DNA from: Favolaschia claudopus
Taxonomy: Eukaryota > Basidiomycota > Agaricomycetes > Agaricales > Mycenaceae
Length of the DNA: 64,000 nucleotides
Assembly (NCBI GenBank): GCA_037176885.1
Contig: JAWWNJ010000098.1
Span: 62,001 to 126,000 of the forward strand
Direction: 5' to 3'
How positions within the stretch are numbered: the first letter of the stretch is position 1; each line of letters starts with the position of its first letter. The notes below the pieces were generated by a model. That model was not told the origin of the DNA. It worked only from the letters and a program-made list of their open reading frames with translations, and searched no databases. Made by a program: the position numbers and the translations under genes. Positions 55,501 to 64,000 of the stretch are shown piece after piece.

Positions 55501-55658
55501 GGGAGGCCGTTCTCAAGTCTGCTAGTCTGGCAACGTTCAACAAGAACCGTCGGGCTTTGTTGAAGGGAATTATGATGGAGGAAGAGAAGGATGACTTACC
55601 TGCGATGAATTTGAGTCGTGAAGCTCCCATAGAGTTTGGCGCAGATTTAGAGCAGTAG
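52589..55658 (+). CDS. DUF6589-family protein, about 980 aa, spliced
   Basis: Begins at the ATG 211 bp inside the left terminus. Residues 1-200 are low-complexity and Ser/Pro-rich; from about 205 (EDEKIGVILQMLRKARISPT) the folded part begins. A 37-nt intron (53636-53672) joins ETARSSL to ACYTLLGQLVSRRSQQALDF. Then come the family hallmarks: GYLFNYDNINFSTSEYVEQR (D near residue 432), ILSINDQATQALN (position of the family GDQ-T motif), QIWQLGIGLFHLCLNLIWAI, SEGDFGRVEDILPTLGMMFR then GAGSKNYSTEILHF. A second intron (about 55042-55094) leads to EVVRDNMIVRMKGNHCEGVD, and the last exon (from about 55227) gives KELFATKGMYGSWDRLADIS. The junction near 55190-55226 does not splice in frame as I read it, so the model is unsure there. 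DUF6589 has no established biochemical role; the spaced acidic motifs recall RNase H-fold transposases, which is inference only. Confidence 0.8.
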
Positions 55659-55731
55659 TTCAACATTTATAAACCGGATAGAATCATTACAAGCTTCTTC
55701 TGCATTATTACAATCTGGTTGAGTAAGTGAA

Positions 55732-57881
55732 TTAGTGTTTACGACGTTTCCTCGCAGGTTCCTCGTCCTCCCTTGCATGCCTACGATCATATTCCGAGAT
55801 GATATCGAAAAGAGACTGCGCCCACATCCCCTCCCACTCCTCAGACTGCTTGAGTAGCGACACAATGCTCTTCGGAGACGAAATCAAAGCAGGATCCGCC
55901 ATAGACAAGGTTTTGAGAGCAGGGGCGTCGAGAATGAAGGAAGGGGGACGGACAAATCGCAATTCGTGACTGGAGTGAGTGTTTAGCAGCCATGTAGTTG
56001 TAGTTAGTAAATCCACCAGAGGGTCACGGTCTTTGACATCTCTGTATTTGTTTCGCTTTCGTTTTGCAGGTTCTCGAACTTCGCCGGTATAGATGGGGCC
56101 GAGGAAGAGCTTGGCGAGTGAGAAACCGTTATCTGGGTGACCATCGCAGCACCAGCGGCAAGTGAACTCGAGTGCTGAGCGCCATCAGCTAAATGAATGC
56201 GGCAAAGATGGGTCAATTACCTTCAGGAGAGTCGTCCTCGAAGAACTTAGCATATGCCTCGCGCTTGCAGGTTTCACAGCGTGCAAGCTGAACAGAAGCC
56301 ATGCCGACGCGTTCCTTCTTGGTCGGAGTCTTCTTCTTCAGTCCGTCAGGCAGAACGGGGCGATCAGGATCGTCAGGATCGTAAACGGCTGTAGTCAGAT
56401 CCATTTCGTTCACCCACGGCTCCAGCATCGTCACAGCGAATGCGTCATTATTCGTACTTCTACCCCCGCGCCCTTCCCATTGAAACCGCATCGGAACCTT
56501 CTCGGTTAGTCCGTAAATGACAACACCTTCGATACCTTTGATGTCGGCCCCCTGAAGGACGGGCATCGTTAAGTTAAAGCACATAAAGTTTAACGTAAGG
56601 AAAAAATTACTTCGCCACAGCCCGACGTCGCATGCAGAATCAAGACGTCGCCATCAGGGTCCGCAAAGCTGTTGTAAGTTTCTTCCAAGTACTCGGGAGA
56701 CATGTCGCTGTGATAATGTCGACAGATTCGTAGGCTATGGAAGGCGGGGGGGAGCCGTGAGTTGTTGTATTCTGCGAATGTGCTGGTTTCGGCCTTGTCG
56801 CCATGAAGAATGAGCAGGTTTGGTAAGCGCATGGGAGGATGAAAAGAGGGCGGAATGATGCAGTCCAGGTTCCGCAGGTTGTAGCGGCCATCGATGAGCA
56901 CATGAGTCGCATAAATAATGTTGGGACGATTGATTGATACACGTATAGAGGTGGCGTTCGATGCGAAAGCAAGCTTTTGATGAACGACGCGGTGAATGTA
57001 GCTGGGGATCGTGGCAGAAAGGGCTTGCACGCTGACGTCCTTCGATAACTGAGCCCGTAGCTCGTCGAGCTTTCCCCAGGCTGGGCGAAAGGGCGGTCGT
57101 CCGTTGAGAGTTGTTCCAGAGGTGTAGATATTATGGGCTTCATCTATAGTGAGTCGTTTGATTTTATTGACGAAGACACGATTGCGGAGCAGCTTGGCTA
57201 GGCGCGGGAGATGACCATTTTGGAGCCGAAATTGTTCCGGTTGAACTATCAGATGACGAAACACACCGTCCTCGACTGCCTGCCAACAAATCACTTCGGG
57301 ATGCAAACTGAATTGGCTGTGCAACGAACCTTCCACAATTCAGGCGAGTTCGGTGTATCTTCGTTGATTCCTAGTGTCGGGATGTTGTACTTGTGCATGA
57401 AGTCTAGAACTTGCATTCTTTGTAGTCGTTTAAGTGGGGAGATGGTGATGGTCATTGTGTCGGGTTGAAGGAGGAGAGGAATAGCGATGCATAGAGTCTT
57501 TCCGTACCCAGTCCGGGCTATGACCATGCTGTCTCTGCCCGTGATAGCTGCCATTGAAGCCTCCAGTTGACCTTCGCGCGGCACCATCGCTCCTCGTGTG
57601 AGTGAATATATAACCAGACAAGCCCGAAGCATGATTGCACACTCCGTTTGCGAGAAAGAAAGCAGAAACGACCGAGAAGGGAATTTCGAAGGGACAATGA
57701 GCATAGCAGCATAGCGAATGATGTCCTCGTCGTCGAGCTTCAGCAGAACTGAGAGTAGAATTGGAATATAGAAAGGATGCAGCCGATTGAGATGAAGTCC
57801 ATATGCGAGTGACTGATTGAAGTGAAACAGCGGTAGAGTTGGGTATACAGCCAGATGAGGTGAGAGGTAGTCGTTGGACAT
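55732..57881 (-). CDS. RecQ-family DNA helicase, 664 aa, spliced
   Basis: Four exons on the minus strand: 57881-57330, 57279-56611, 56551-56221, 56174-55732; introns 46-59 nt, all GT-AG and frame-keeping. Motifs in order: motif 0 VPREGQLEA (about 100-108), Walker A IARTGYGKTL (about 120-129), IVQPEQF, DEAH box LTIDEAHNI (about 227-235) followed by FRPAWGKL, SAT motif ALSATIP, a RecQ-C region with CRHYHSDMSPEYLEETYNSF, motif V ATSGCGEGADIKGIEGVVIY and motif VI QWEGRGGRS. A Cys pair set (CETC..CRWCC) made by the third splice resembles the RecQ zinc site; a basic tail RKRRKH may be a nuclear signal. It starts 217 bp from the right terminus. Such helicases are multi-copy in Agaricomycetes and related ones sit near telomeres in other fungi. 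Here it likely serves the element's own movement or replication. Confidence 0.85.
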
Positions 57882-57979
57882 GTCGAAGGTTGCGGCCAGG
57901 CAAGGCGCGGCGCGTCTGGCGCGTCGCTAGCGCGCGAAGGAAGAGGAAGGAGTGGGAAGGAGGAGAACGACGCGAGAGC

Positions 57980-58098
57980 CACGTGCCAAAAGCATGACTG
58001 ATGCGATCAATTCGCGCAGCAAACAGATTCAAACTCAGATCGACCGGTCTGTCTACCGACGAACTTGTTCTCTAGTAGACAGATCGGTCACCGGTCTA
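57980..58098. repeat. Right terminal inverted repeat of the two-gene element
   Basis: Inverted counterpart of 52378-52493; its hairpin is CTGTCTAC..GTAGACAG, a different sequence with the same placement. Confidence 0.88.
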
Positions 58099-58107
58099 AC
58101 ACGCACA
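58099..58107. repeat. 9-bp target-site duplication of the two-gene element, right
   Basis: ACACGCACA, exact copy of 52369-52377. Confidence 0.8.
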
Positions 58108-58629
58108 TGCTGTCACAGCCAATTTTCTCCCCCTTCTCCCCCGATTTTGGGTCCGGAAAAAAGTGAGAGAATAGAAGGGACTACACTCATAAACGCTGCC
58201 AATTTACCCCGTTGCTTTTCGAGCAATTTTCAATGTTTTTTGAGGAGTCAAAACCCGCACTTTTGGCAGAATCAAACCTGAATGATTTGTGATTTGCCCC
58301 AAGTCCGTCCAGAAAAAGCTGTAAGTTTATGAGAATGATTCATAGACACCTAGAACATATGGTGGGGGACGTGACTTCATGTCACGTCGCAATTTTTGAA
58401 TTTTTGACCTGAAACCTGGCCCAAAGGGCTTGGAATACCCAAGAGTGGGTGTTTTCTCAAATTTTGGACCGTGGGAAAATTTTGATGGCAAATGGCCAAA
58501 TTTGTGGTGGATGAACGATGTTCACCGAGCCAGCATGCCCGTGCAAGGGGGATTTGAGAAATTTTTGACCTCCGTACAATGTTTCTGCAAGTCAGAAAAT
58601 TGGAAGACCTGGGCTGCCGGCCTTTTTAG

Positions 58630-59146
58630 CAGTGTTGGAATTAAGGGTTAACCCTTAAGTTAAGTTAAGCCTTAATTTGCCCTTAAGTTCAGGCCTTAGC
58701 TTCAATTGTCAATGGACTTAAGCCTTAATTAAGGGTTAATGATCGATTATGTAACACTCTTTTCGCCATTATCTCACCAGTTGAACCAACTTGAAGCTGA
58801 CAATAGCTGAGAAGGCTCCAAAGAGCCTTTTGTTTTGCAGGGAAACATCTGAAAAAGCATTGTAAATGTACAAAACAGCCTCAATTTATTTGATGTTCCT
58901 TGGATGAAATTTTAGCGATGAATTATTTCAAGTCCAGTGCGTGAATGAAGGTCCCCGGGAAGTTTCAAGGGATCTGAGAGGCAAAGACTTGCATTTTGTT
59001 CACTTGGAGGTGGTCCTGGCTTGCGCAGAAAAAATTTAAACAGCCCTTAACTTGACCCTTAATTTGCCCTTAATATTAAGCCCTAGTTAAGCTTAAGGCC
59101 TGAGCTTCAAATTTTACCCTTATTAACCCCTTAAATTCCAACACTG
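58630..59146. mobile_element. hAT-like MITE, 517 bp, 8-bp target duplication
   Basis: Ends CAGTGTTGGAATTAAGGG and CCTTAAATTCCAACACTG; CTTTTTAG duplicated outside (58622-58629, 59147-59154). CTTAAG/TTAAGG units cluster at both ends. 8-bp duplications and CAGTGTTG termini are characteristic of hAT elements. Confidence 0.92.
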
Positions 59147-59324
59147 CTTTTTAGACAATGATCTACCATCAATCCGGCCCAGAATGAGTGATTTCGGATC
59201 AATATCCCCTTTTGGATGGCCAAATCTTTGGGCGAAATCACGAGGTCCACAGGATCTCTTCGACACCTCAAAAGGAAGTGATTCCTGCAATATGAAGAAA
59301 TTCGGTTGACTGTCACACAAGTTA

Positions 59325-60008
59325 CAGTGGTGGCAAATAGAAATTGCCGTGGCTTTTTGGCAAAAATCTCGCTGTATACTTCACCGAATGACCTCAAATA
59401 AGATGTAGAGATGGGTATGTGATACTTCTGTACCTCTTAGAACACTCAGCAATATATCATGCACCGAGAATGCATCAATAATGGATGGTTTCCGATTTTT
59501 GCCATATCCGGAAAAACACAATGTACCCTCAGCAAAAAAGTGTCATAATAAGATAAAAGTACTTGAAAAACAATGCTAGTTCTCACTCTAATTGACTGGA
59601 ATTGATCGTCATTTGAGCTCACAACGGCCGCTCGAAGTTGGTCATTTTGGCTATTTTCTCTGCATTTTCAGCTATTTTGTGTGAAAATAGCCAACTCTGA
59701 GCGGTTGTTGTGAGCTCAAATGAGGGTCAATTCCATTCAACCAAAGTGGAAACTAGGACTCTTTTTCAAGTACTTTCATCCTATTATGACACTTTTTTGC
59801 TGAGGATACATTGAGTCTTTCCAGATATGGCAATAATCAGAAACTGTCCTGTTATTGTTGCATTGTCAGGGCATAATATATAGCTGAGTGTTCTACGCAG
59901 TACAGAGGTATTATATATTTATCTCTACATCTTATTTGAGGTCATTCGGTGAAGTATAGAGCTAGATTTTTGCCAAAAAGCCACGGCAATTTCTATTTGC
60001 CACCACTG
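59325..60008. mobile_element. 684-bp palindromic MITE, copy 2
   Basis: Near-identical to 22739-23423, same orientation, TA on both sides (59323-59324, 60009-60010). Differences are scattered single bases. Confidence 0.9.
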
Positions 60009-60149
60009 TATTAGCGTCACAAAGTTGTTCACATAAGCTTGTCATGAAGTCACGTCCCCCACCATAGTCTACGAATTTTCTAAGCTATCGGAGGCCACTA
60101 AGGCAACAAGATACATCCATCGCAGGGGGGTGCACGATTGGCATCAATG

Positions 60150-60655
60150 GAGGGAAAGCAGCTTCGTCATGCACAGAGGCCTATTCTTTCTTGGTGTCAG
60201 CGGCTTCCAGGTCGTCCACCTCAAAATCGTGCACCAACGCGCCGGTTCATTGTGCTTTGTGCAATGGAGTCCATTGGAAGTACAACATGCCGCGCCACCT
60301 CATCGACAAACACCCGAAATGGGAGCTCACTGCGAAACAAGCTTAAGAAATTGTTAACAGTTTCACTGACGAAGAGTACACCGGTCTTCGCATAGTGCCT
60401 CGAACCGGGACCCAGCTAGCCCAGGAGAATACCGGGCCTAGAGGCCAAAAGCGGGCGCAAGACTCACCTGTTAGCACGCCCCAGCCTCATCAACGACTCC
60501 GCGAAACAGCCAAAACCCCAGCATCTCAATCGGCGGGCCCGAATCAAGCCACTGTACCAAGATCTAAATCTCCGATCCGCCTTCGTATTCCGGGACTTCA
60601 AGAGAGGCGGAGGCTGGGGCCAGTTTCAGAGAGTGTCGAGGATGTCTTCCGTTAA
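60150..60655 (+). pseudogene. C2H2 zinc-finger protein fragment
   Basis: One frame reads CALCNGVHWKYNMPRHLIDK followed by H, a C2H2 finger (C-x2-C-x12-H-x4-H), then KWELTAKQA, an in-frame stop (TAA at about 60343), then EIVNSFTDEEYTGLRI and a Pro/Gln/Arg-rich tail ending SVEDVFR at 60655. The frame on both sides of the stop is the same, so a single nonsense change broke it. I do not know the parent gene; fingers of this form occur in short repeated genes of Agaricomycetes. No start codon is evident. Confidence 0.5.
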
Positions 60656-61445
60656 GCAGAGCAACCAAAATCGTGTATAAATGTAGAGTAAAACAAGCAA
60701 ACTTAAGAGTGCGAAAAGACAGCGGATGCATTGGACCGCGTAGTTCCGACGTTATCGCCATCACTCGCCCCTTGGGCGGGCCAGTCGGGCTCGGTGCTTG
60801 GCGGGGTATTGTGCCGCTGCGTGCGTAGCGCGGATCAAGTGCTTTGTTAGCATGCCGCGGCCGGGGAGTCTGAATGATGTTCGTCATGTTTGGCCAATGT
60901 TTGGAGCGCATGCTGTGCCTCGGATCAATTTGTTACATCCCATTTGCTGCTTAGCTAATTATGAGGTTTGAGTGACCTATTGCCTCCATTTGACGACGGC
61001 TGCTGCAGCGCTGGATCTGAGTTCTAATTAGTGTCCAAAATATTAATAGAAAAAGGCGACCCCGATGAGCACCTTCCACTCGAATTCCATCCAAATCATG
61101 CTAGGTGTACCCTCCCAAAAGGTAATACTGCACCTGGATGCAGTACTAGCCCAATCCAGTAACTTCAGAAAAAAGTTTCTGCGCACGAGAAGAAAAAATG
61201 TTTGGTTTACTTTATGCGACATCGGGAACGTCATATTGTTGCCTCATTGGAGGCAATTTAAAGGCAGTTTAAAGTCGTGCTGAATTTTGGGTATTACTGT
61301 TGCAGAACTCACAAATCGACCCGGTCAGAAGAAAAGGCAGGCCATCTCGGTCGAGCATCATAGTCTCGGAAACCCAGACCTTCCTCAATCCTTGTAGGCA
61401 CGGGGGTATTTCCTAATCTGTAATTCGAATGACAGCCTTTGACGT
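60656..61445. other. No gene recognised
   Basis: Only short frames. Nothing assignable. Confidence 0.5.
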
Positions 61446-62084
61446 TTGATTGATTTTGAGGGTGATTGTCAGGGGAACCCCCTGTTTCCCCGACCCGCTC
61501 CGCTATTCCTTGCATCACTCCAGCCTTCTTGGGAACGCTACTCCCTCCAGACTTCCCCCTTCGTCACATCTTCCTCCTTCCGACCCCCCCGTTCCCTGTG
61601 CATGGCCTATTGCCGTAGAGGCCCGTGCCACATGCTGTCCTTACGTACAGTATGCCCCCGTTCCCCTCCTCGACAGACTTTTGTCGACCCTGCGCTCCTA
61701 CAGCTAGTGCTCAGCGCAACCCGGTTCCCTACTGGTCTTCCGGTCAGACTTCTGGCCCTCCGAGAGCTCTGGTACCCCGAGCTCTGGTCGTCCGGACCTC
61801 CGGCCTTCCGGCTCCGGTCCCCCGGTCCCCGGCCCGGCTTCCCACGCTCCCCCGGACCTGGGCCAAGCCCCAGCGGTTCTGTCACCCAAGCCTCGATGCT
61901 CCCGCTGTCTCGCTCTGGCTCTAGCGCCCTTCCCGGGTTCCCTGGGCTCTATTCCCCCGGTTCCCCGACCCTCCGGGCCCCGAGCTCCGGCTTTCCGGAC
62001 TCCGGCTCCGGTTTCCCACGCTCCCCGGACCACAGGGTATCTCCGAGCCTTCGTCGGTCTACGATCTCTGGACCAGTATTGTGA
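61446..62084. repeat. CT/GC-rich low-complexity tract
   Basis: From about 61740 on, imperfect CCGGACCTCCGG, GGCTCCGG and TTCCCCGG units dominate. Long frames on both strands (212 and 137 aa) arise from the composition and are not called as genes. Confidence 0.55.
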
Positions 62085-62772
62085 TCCTCCCTCTTCTGGG
62101 CATAAGATAGGCGTCACGCCGATCCGGCACCTGGTTATGTAAGCCGAAATATCACGTCAACAAAATGCTTATAAGTCTGGCCACAACACCATGTTGACAA
62201 ATGTAAGACCACCAGATTGTAGCTAATAGGCATATCTATGATTCGATGGAGCAGATTTGGCCAATATTTCCTTGTTGAAAAGATATAAGGTGATCTTTCC
62301 AAAAAAGGCAACCCATTATGAAAAGCTTCCAAACTCATTTTCGACGCGTTTGAGCGCATCTTGCGAAAAATAAGGCGGAGATTTGGCGGATTATGTAAGC
62401 TTACGTACACACTACACGTGATATATCCGTGACTATAGACGCGACGCGACGCGTCAAATTAGACCTTGTTTAACGCTAGCCTCTAGGAAGGTGTGATAGC
62501 TAGCAAAGTGTTATGCTCTGTTGGTTCATAAACATCCAATGTATTTCCATGAACTTAACACAAACAGAATTCAGACACGGAATTTAGGGTCAGATGTGTA
62601 TGATATTGACATTCACATATATTTGAATGGTGACCACAACAAAGTGGGTCCAGGGCCTGAAGCCTGGTACTTGAAAGGCCTCTTGAGTCAGTAGATCTGC
62701 AAAAAAAATTCTCTGAGGTTCCGACGGACTCAAAATCGCAAAGAGAACAAGTTGATTTTTTAAACTTCCAAG
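62085..62772. other. No gene recognised
   Basis: Contains GCGACGCGACGCGTC at 62439-62453; otherwise featureless. Confidence 0.45.
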
Positions 62773-62847
62773 ATTTGGCGGGTGGCTGTGCTTAACGTAA
62801 TGTTTATATAAGGGTGCCGGATCGCCGTGACGCCTATCTTATCCCTG
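62773..62847 (+). repeat. Dispersed promoter-like repeat with TATATAAG, copy 2
   Basis: ATTTGGCGGGTGGCTGTGC, TTTATATAAGGGTGCCGGAT and ACGCCTATCTTATCC, matching 22581-22652. Confidence 0.55.
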
Positions 62848-62991
62848 GCTCCCTGCTACTGTTGGATCATCTGATCATTGATATCACATCATAGATGCTG
62901 TGCTACTACATAGTTCCCACGCCCCGTGGGAAGTCACGCGTCACACGCCCTTTTACTGTGACGCCTGGGCATGGAGACTCCTTACTCTGTT

Positions 62992-63078
62992 CTCTAAGGA
63001 TTCTCCCTCTGCCCAGGTGAGTAGACACTCTTCCTCTGGTTGTAGCTAGCCCTCTAAGGATTGTCCCTCTGCCCAGTG
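62992..63078 (+). repeat. Direct repeat CTCTAAGGATTSTCCCTCTG
   Basis: CTCTAAGGATTCTCCCTCTG then CCCAG near 62992 and CTCTAAGGATTGTCCCTCTG then CCCAG near 63052, 60 bp apart. With the upstream TATA-like repeat this may be part of an LTR, unproven. Confidence 0.55.
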
Positions 63079-64000
63079 CTTGTTGGACTCTTGAGTACCT
63101 CGGGCCTCAGGCCCTGGCATCTGTTGCCCTTACAGTGATGGGAAAAAAGGCGTAGGAAGGTCTGGGCCAATTCAATTGGGCGACCTACCATAACCCACAA
63201 ACTTGCAGAAAAGACGCATTCTTTGGCCTGTAGAACCCACAACTCCCTTTCAAGTGTAATTACAGTCTTTGGTACCCAAGTACAGTGAAAATTTGTCACT
63301 CTATCAATAGCCAGACTTGCTGGCGTCCCGCACCGCCCATCACCCATCTCTTAGCTGCTCAAGCCAATCAACAACCCCCCAGCGGATGGCAATCGAGTTG
63401 GCAGGATGTCCTGGCCCTGTAGCGCGCAGGAGATGCTGGTTTGAAGCTTCGGGCGCAATGTTGGTGGACGTGGGAAGGATCGAGACGCGGGTGCGCAGCA
63501 GCGAGCGGCGGCGGGAAAGCGGTTGGTATTGAGGCCGCTAAACACAGTTATTAGCCCGAAAGAACGAAAAGCTGCTTGTGGTAACGCACCTTGAGCAGAC
63601 CCTCACCCAACGTCGGCCGCCGCAAAGTCTTCATTTGACACGTCATGAGAACACGCAGTTGCACGTAGAGGTTCACATTTACTATTGTGCCCATCGGGTC
63701 TGGATTTGCACACTGACTCTGGATTTTCATTATTCCTGCTTCCTCTTTGACCCGTTGTCCTCCGGATTTTTTGGGATGCGTTCCTAGGCCGGTTACTCAT
63801 GGCGGTGGTCAGATACTGATACTGATACTGACCGGAGTTTAAACCGCGGCCCGATCAATCCCGCGGTCAAATCTGACAGATTTGACAGCTTCTCGGCCAT
63901 TCCCGGCTAAGGTTCAACTTGAACAGTTGAACTGTTTCTGTTGAATCCGTTTACAGGGGCACTCGTCCACCCTCAAAATCAATGAACTAGCTACTTGACT
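63079..64000. other. No gene recognised
   Basis: Short frames only; ACTGAT is repeated three to four times at 63815-63830. Confidence 0.45.

Larger units (their letters stand above)
52378..58098. mobile_element. Two-gene TIR element: DUF6589 protein plus RecQ-like helicase
   Basis: A 5721-bp unit. Outer ends TAGACCGGTAACCAATCTCT and, inverted, TAGACCGGTGACCGATCTGT; then a hairpin that differs in sequence between ends but keeps its stem; then 71 bp of perfect inverted identity (52423-52493, 57980-58050) opening AGACCGGTCGATCTGAGT. A 9-bp direct duplication flanks it. It contains exactly two genes, convergent, each starting 211-217 bp from its terminus. A 9-bp duplication is seen in MULE-type elements, but no MULE transposase is present. 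DUF6589 as the recombination enzyme is inference. Confidence 0.82.
58360..60064. mobile_element. 1.7-kb TIR element (GGAC-GACTTCATG family) hosting two MITEs
   Basis: Ends TGGTGGGGGACGTGACTTCA then TG, inverted at 60064, with TA outside (58358-58359, 60065-60066). Subtracting the hAT MITE (58630-59146) and the palindromic MITE (59325-60008) leaves about 500 bp without a gene. Its ends align with those at 46925-48371. Confidence 0.85.

Noticed and set aside
52378..58098. MULE transposon because of the 9-bp duplication
   Set aside because: No MULE transposase motif is encoded; the two genes present are of other families.
61468..61500. LTR start (TGTCAGGGGAACCCCC-type)
   Set aside because: The sequence resembles some gypsy LTR starts, but no matching LTR end, primer site or second copy was found.
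61446..62084. 212-aa plus frame and overlapping 137-aa minus frame in the CCGG-rich tract
   Set aside because: Both are Pro/Gly/Arg/Ser-rich products of base composition, open on both strands at once, with no domain-like sequence.

Overview
The window reads as a repeat-rich stretch of a basidiomycete (Agaricomycete-type) nuclear genome. The signs are a histone H2B gene and a PWWP-domain gene broken by many 37-65 nt GT-AG introns, a NACHT/HET-type WD40 repeat array, Ngaro/DIRS-like and non-LTR retroelements, and a DUF6589 protein beside a RecQ-like helicase. I see no operon, CRISPR or bacterial feature. Only two convincing host genes were found: a PWWP plus TFIIS-N/LEDGF-like chromatin protein (18208-19567, plus, 8 exons, 303 aa) and histone H2B (24960-25677, minus, 6 exons, 151 aa). 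Almost everything else is transposons and their debris, often nested.

Layout. 1-4810: decayed WD40 array on the minus strand, split by a 5'-truncated LINE (329-2663, exact 14-bp target duplication) and by a foldback insert (2774-3726). 4811-11500: transposase and LINE ORF1 fragments, a TA-type TIR element (7313-8128), a long-arm foldback element (8494-9945) with a 187-bp MITE in its left arm, and a GC-rich repeat family. 11700-17630: a three-level nest ending in an ORF1-only LINE-like element (11989-13454), then a 2.4-kb TIR element packed with smaller inverted repeats. 18200-26900: the two host genes, a palindromic MITE (22739-23423) and a pogo-like transposase fragment with a GC-AG intron. 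28700-33200: Ngaro/DIRS-like RT-RNase H and a truncated Tc1 transposase. 35500-36600: hAT-like MITE and odd tRNA-like mini-hairpins. 42239-43732: second ORF1-only copy with an exact 14-bp target duplication. 44000-51800: several TA-type TIR elements, interstitial telomere-like repeats, retroelement gag fragments. 52378-58098: the most interesting object. 58360-60064: a TIR element that has swallowed a hAT MITE (8-bp target duplication) and a second copy of the palindromic MITE.

The 5.7-kb unit at 52378-58098 has terminal inverted repeats (71 bp perfect plus outer 21 bp imperfect, with an internal hairpin at each end), a 9-bp direct duplication outside them, and exactly two convergent genes, each starting about 210-217 bp inside its own terminus: a DUF6589 protein (52589-55658) and a RecQ-family helicase (55732-57881, 664 aa after splicing). 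I read it as a self-contained two-gene mobile element of a type I cannot match to an established transposon superfamily.

Limits: all spliced models, repeat boundaries and family calls were made by eye; no database search or alignment was run.
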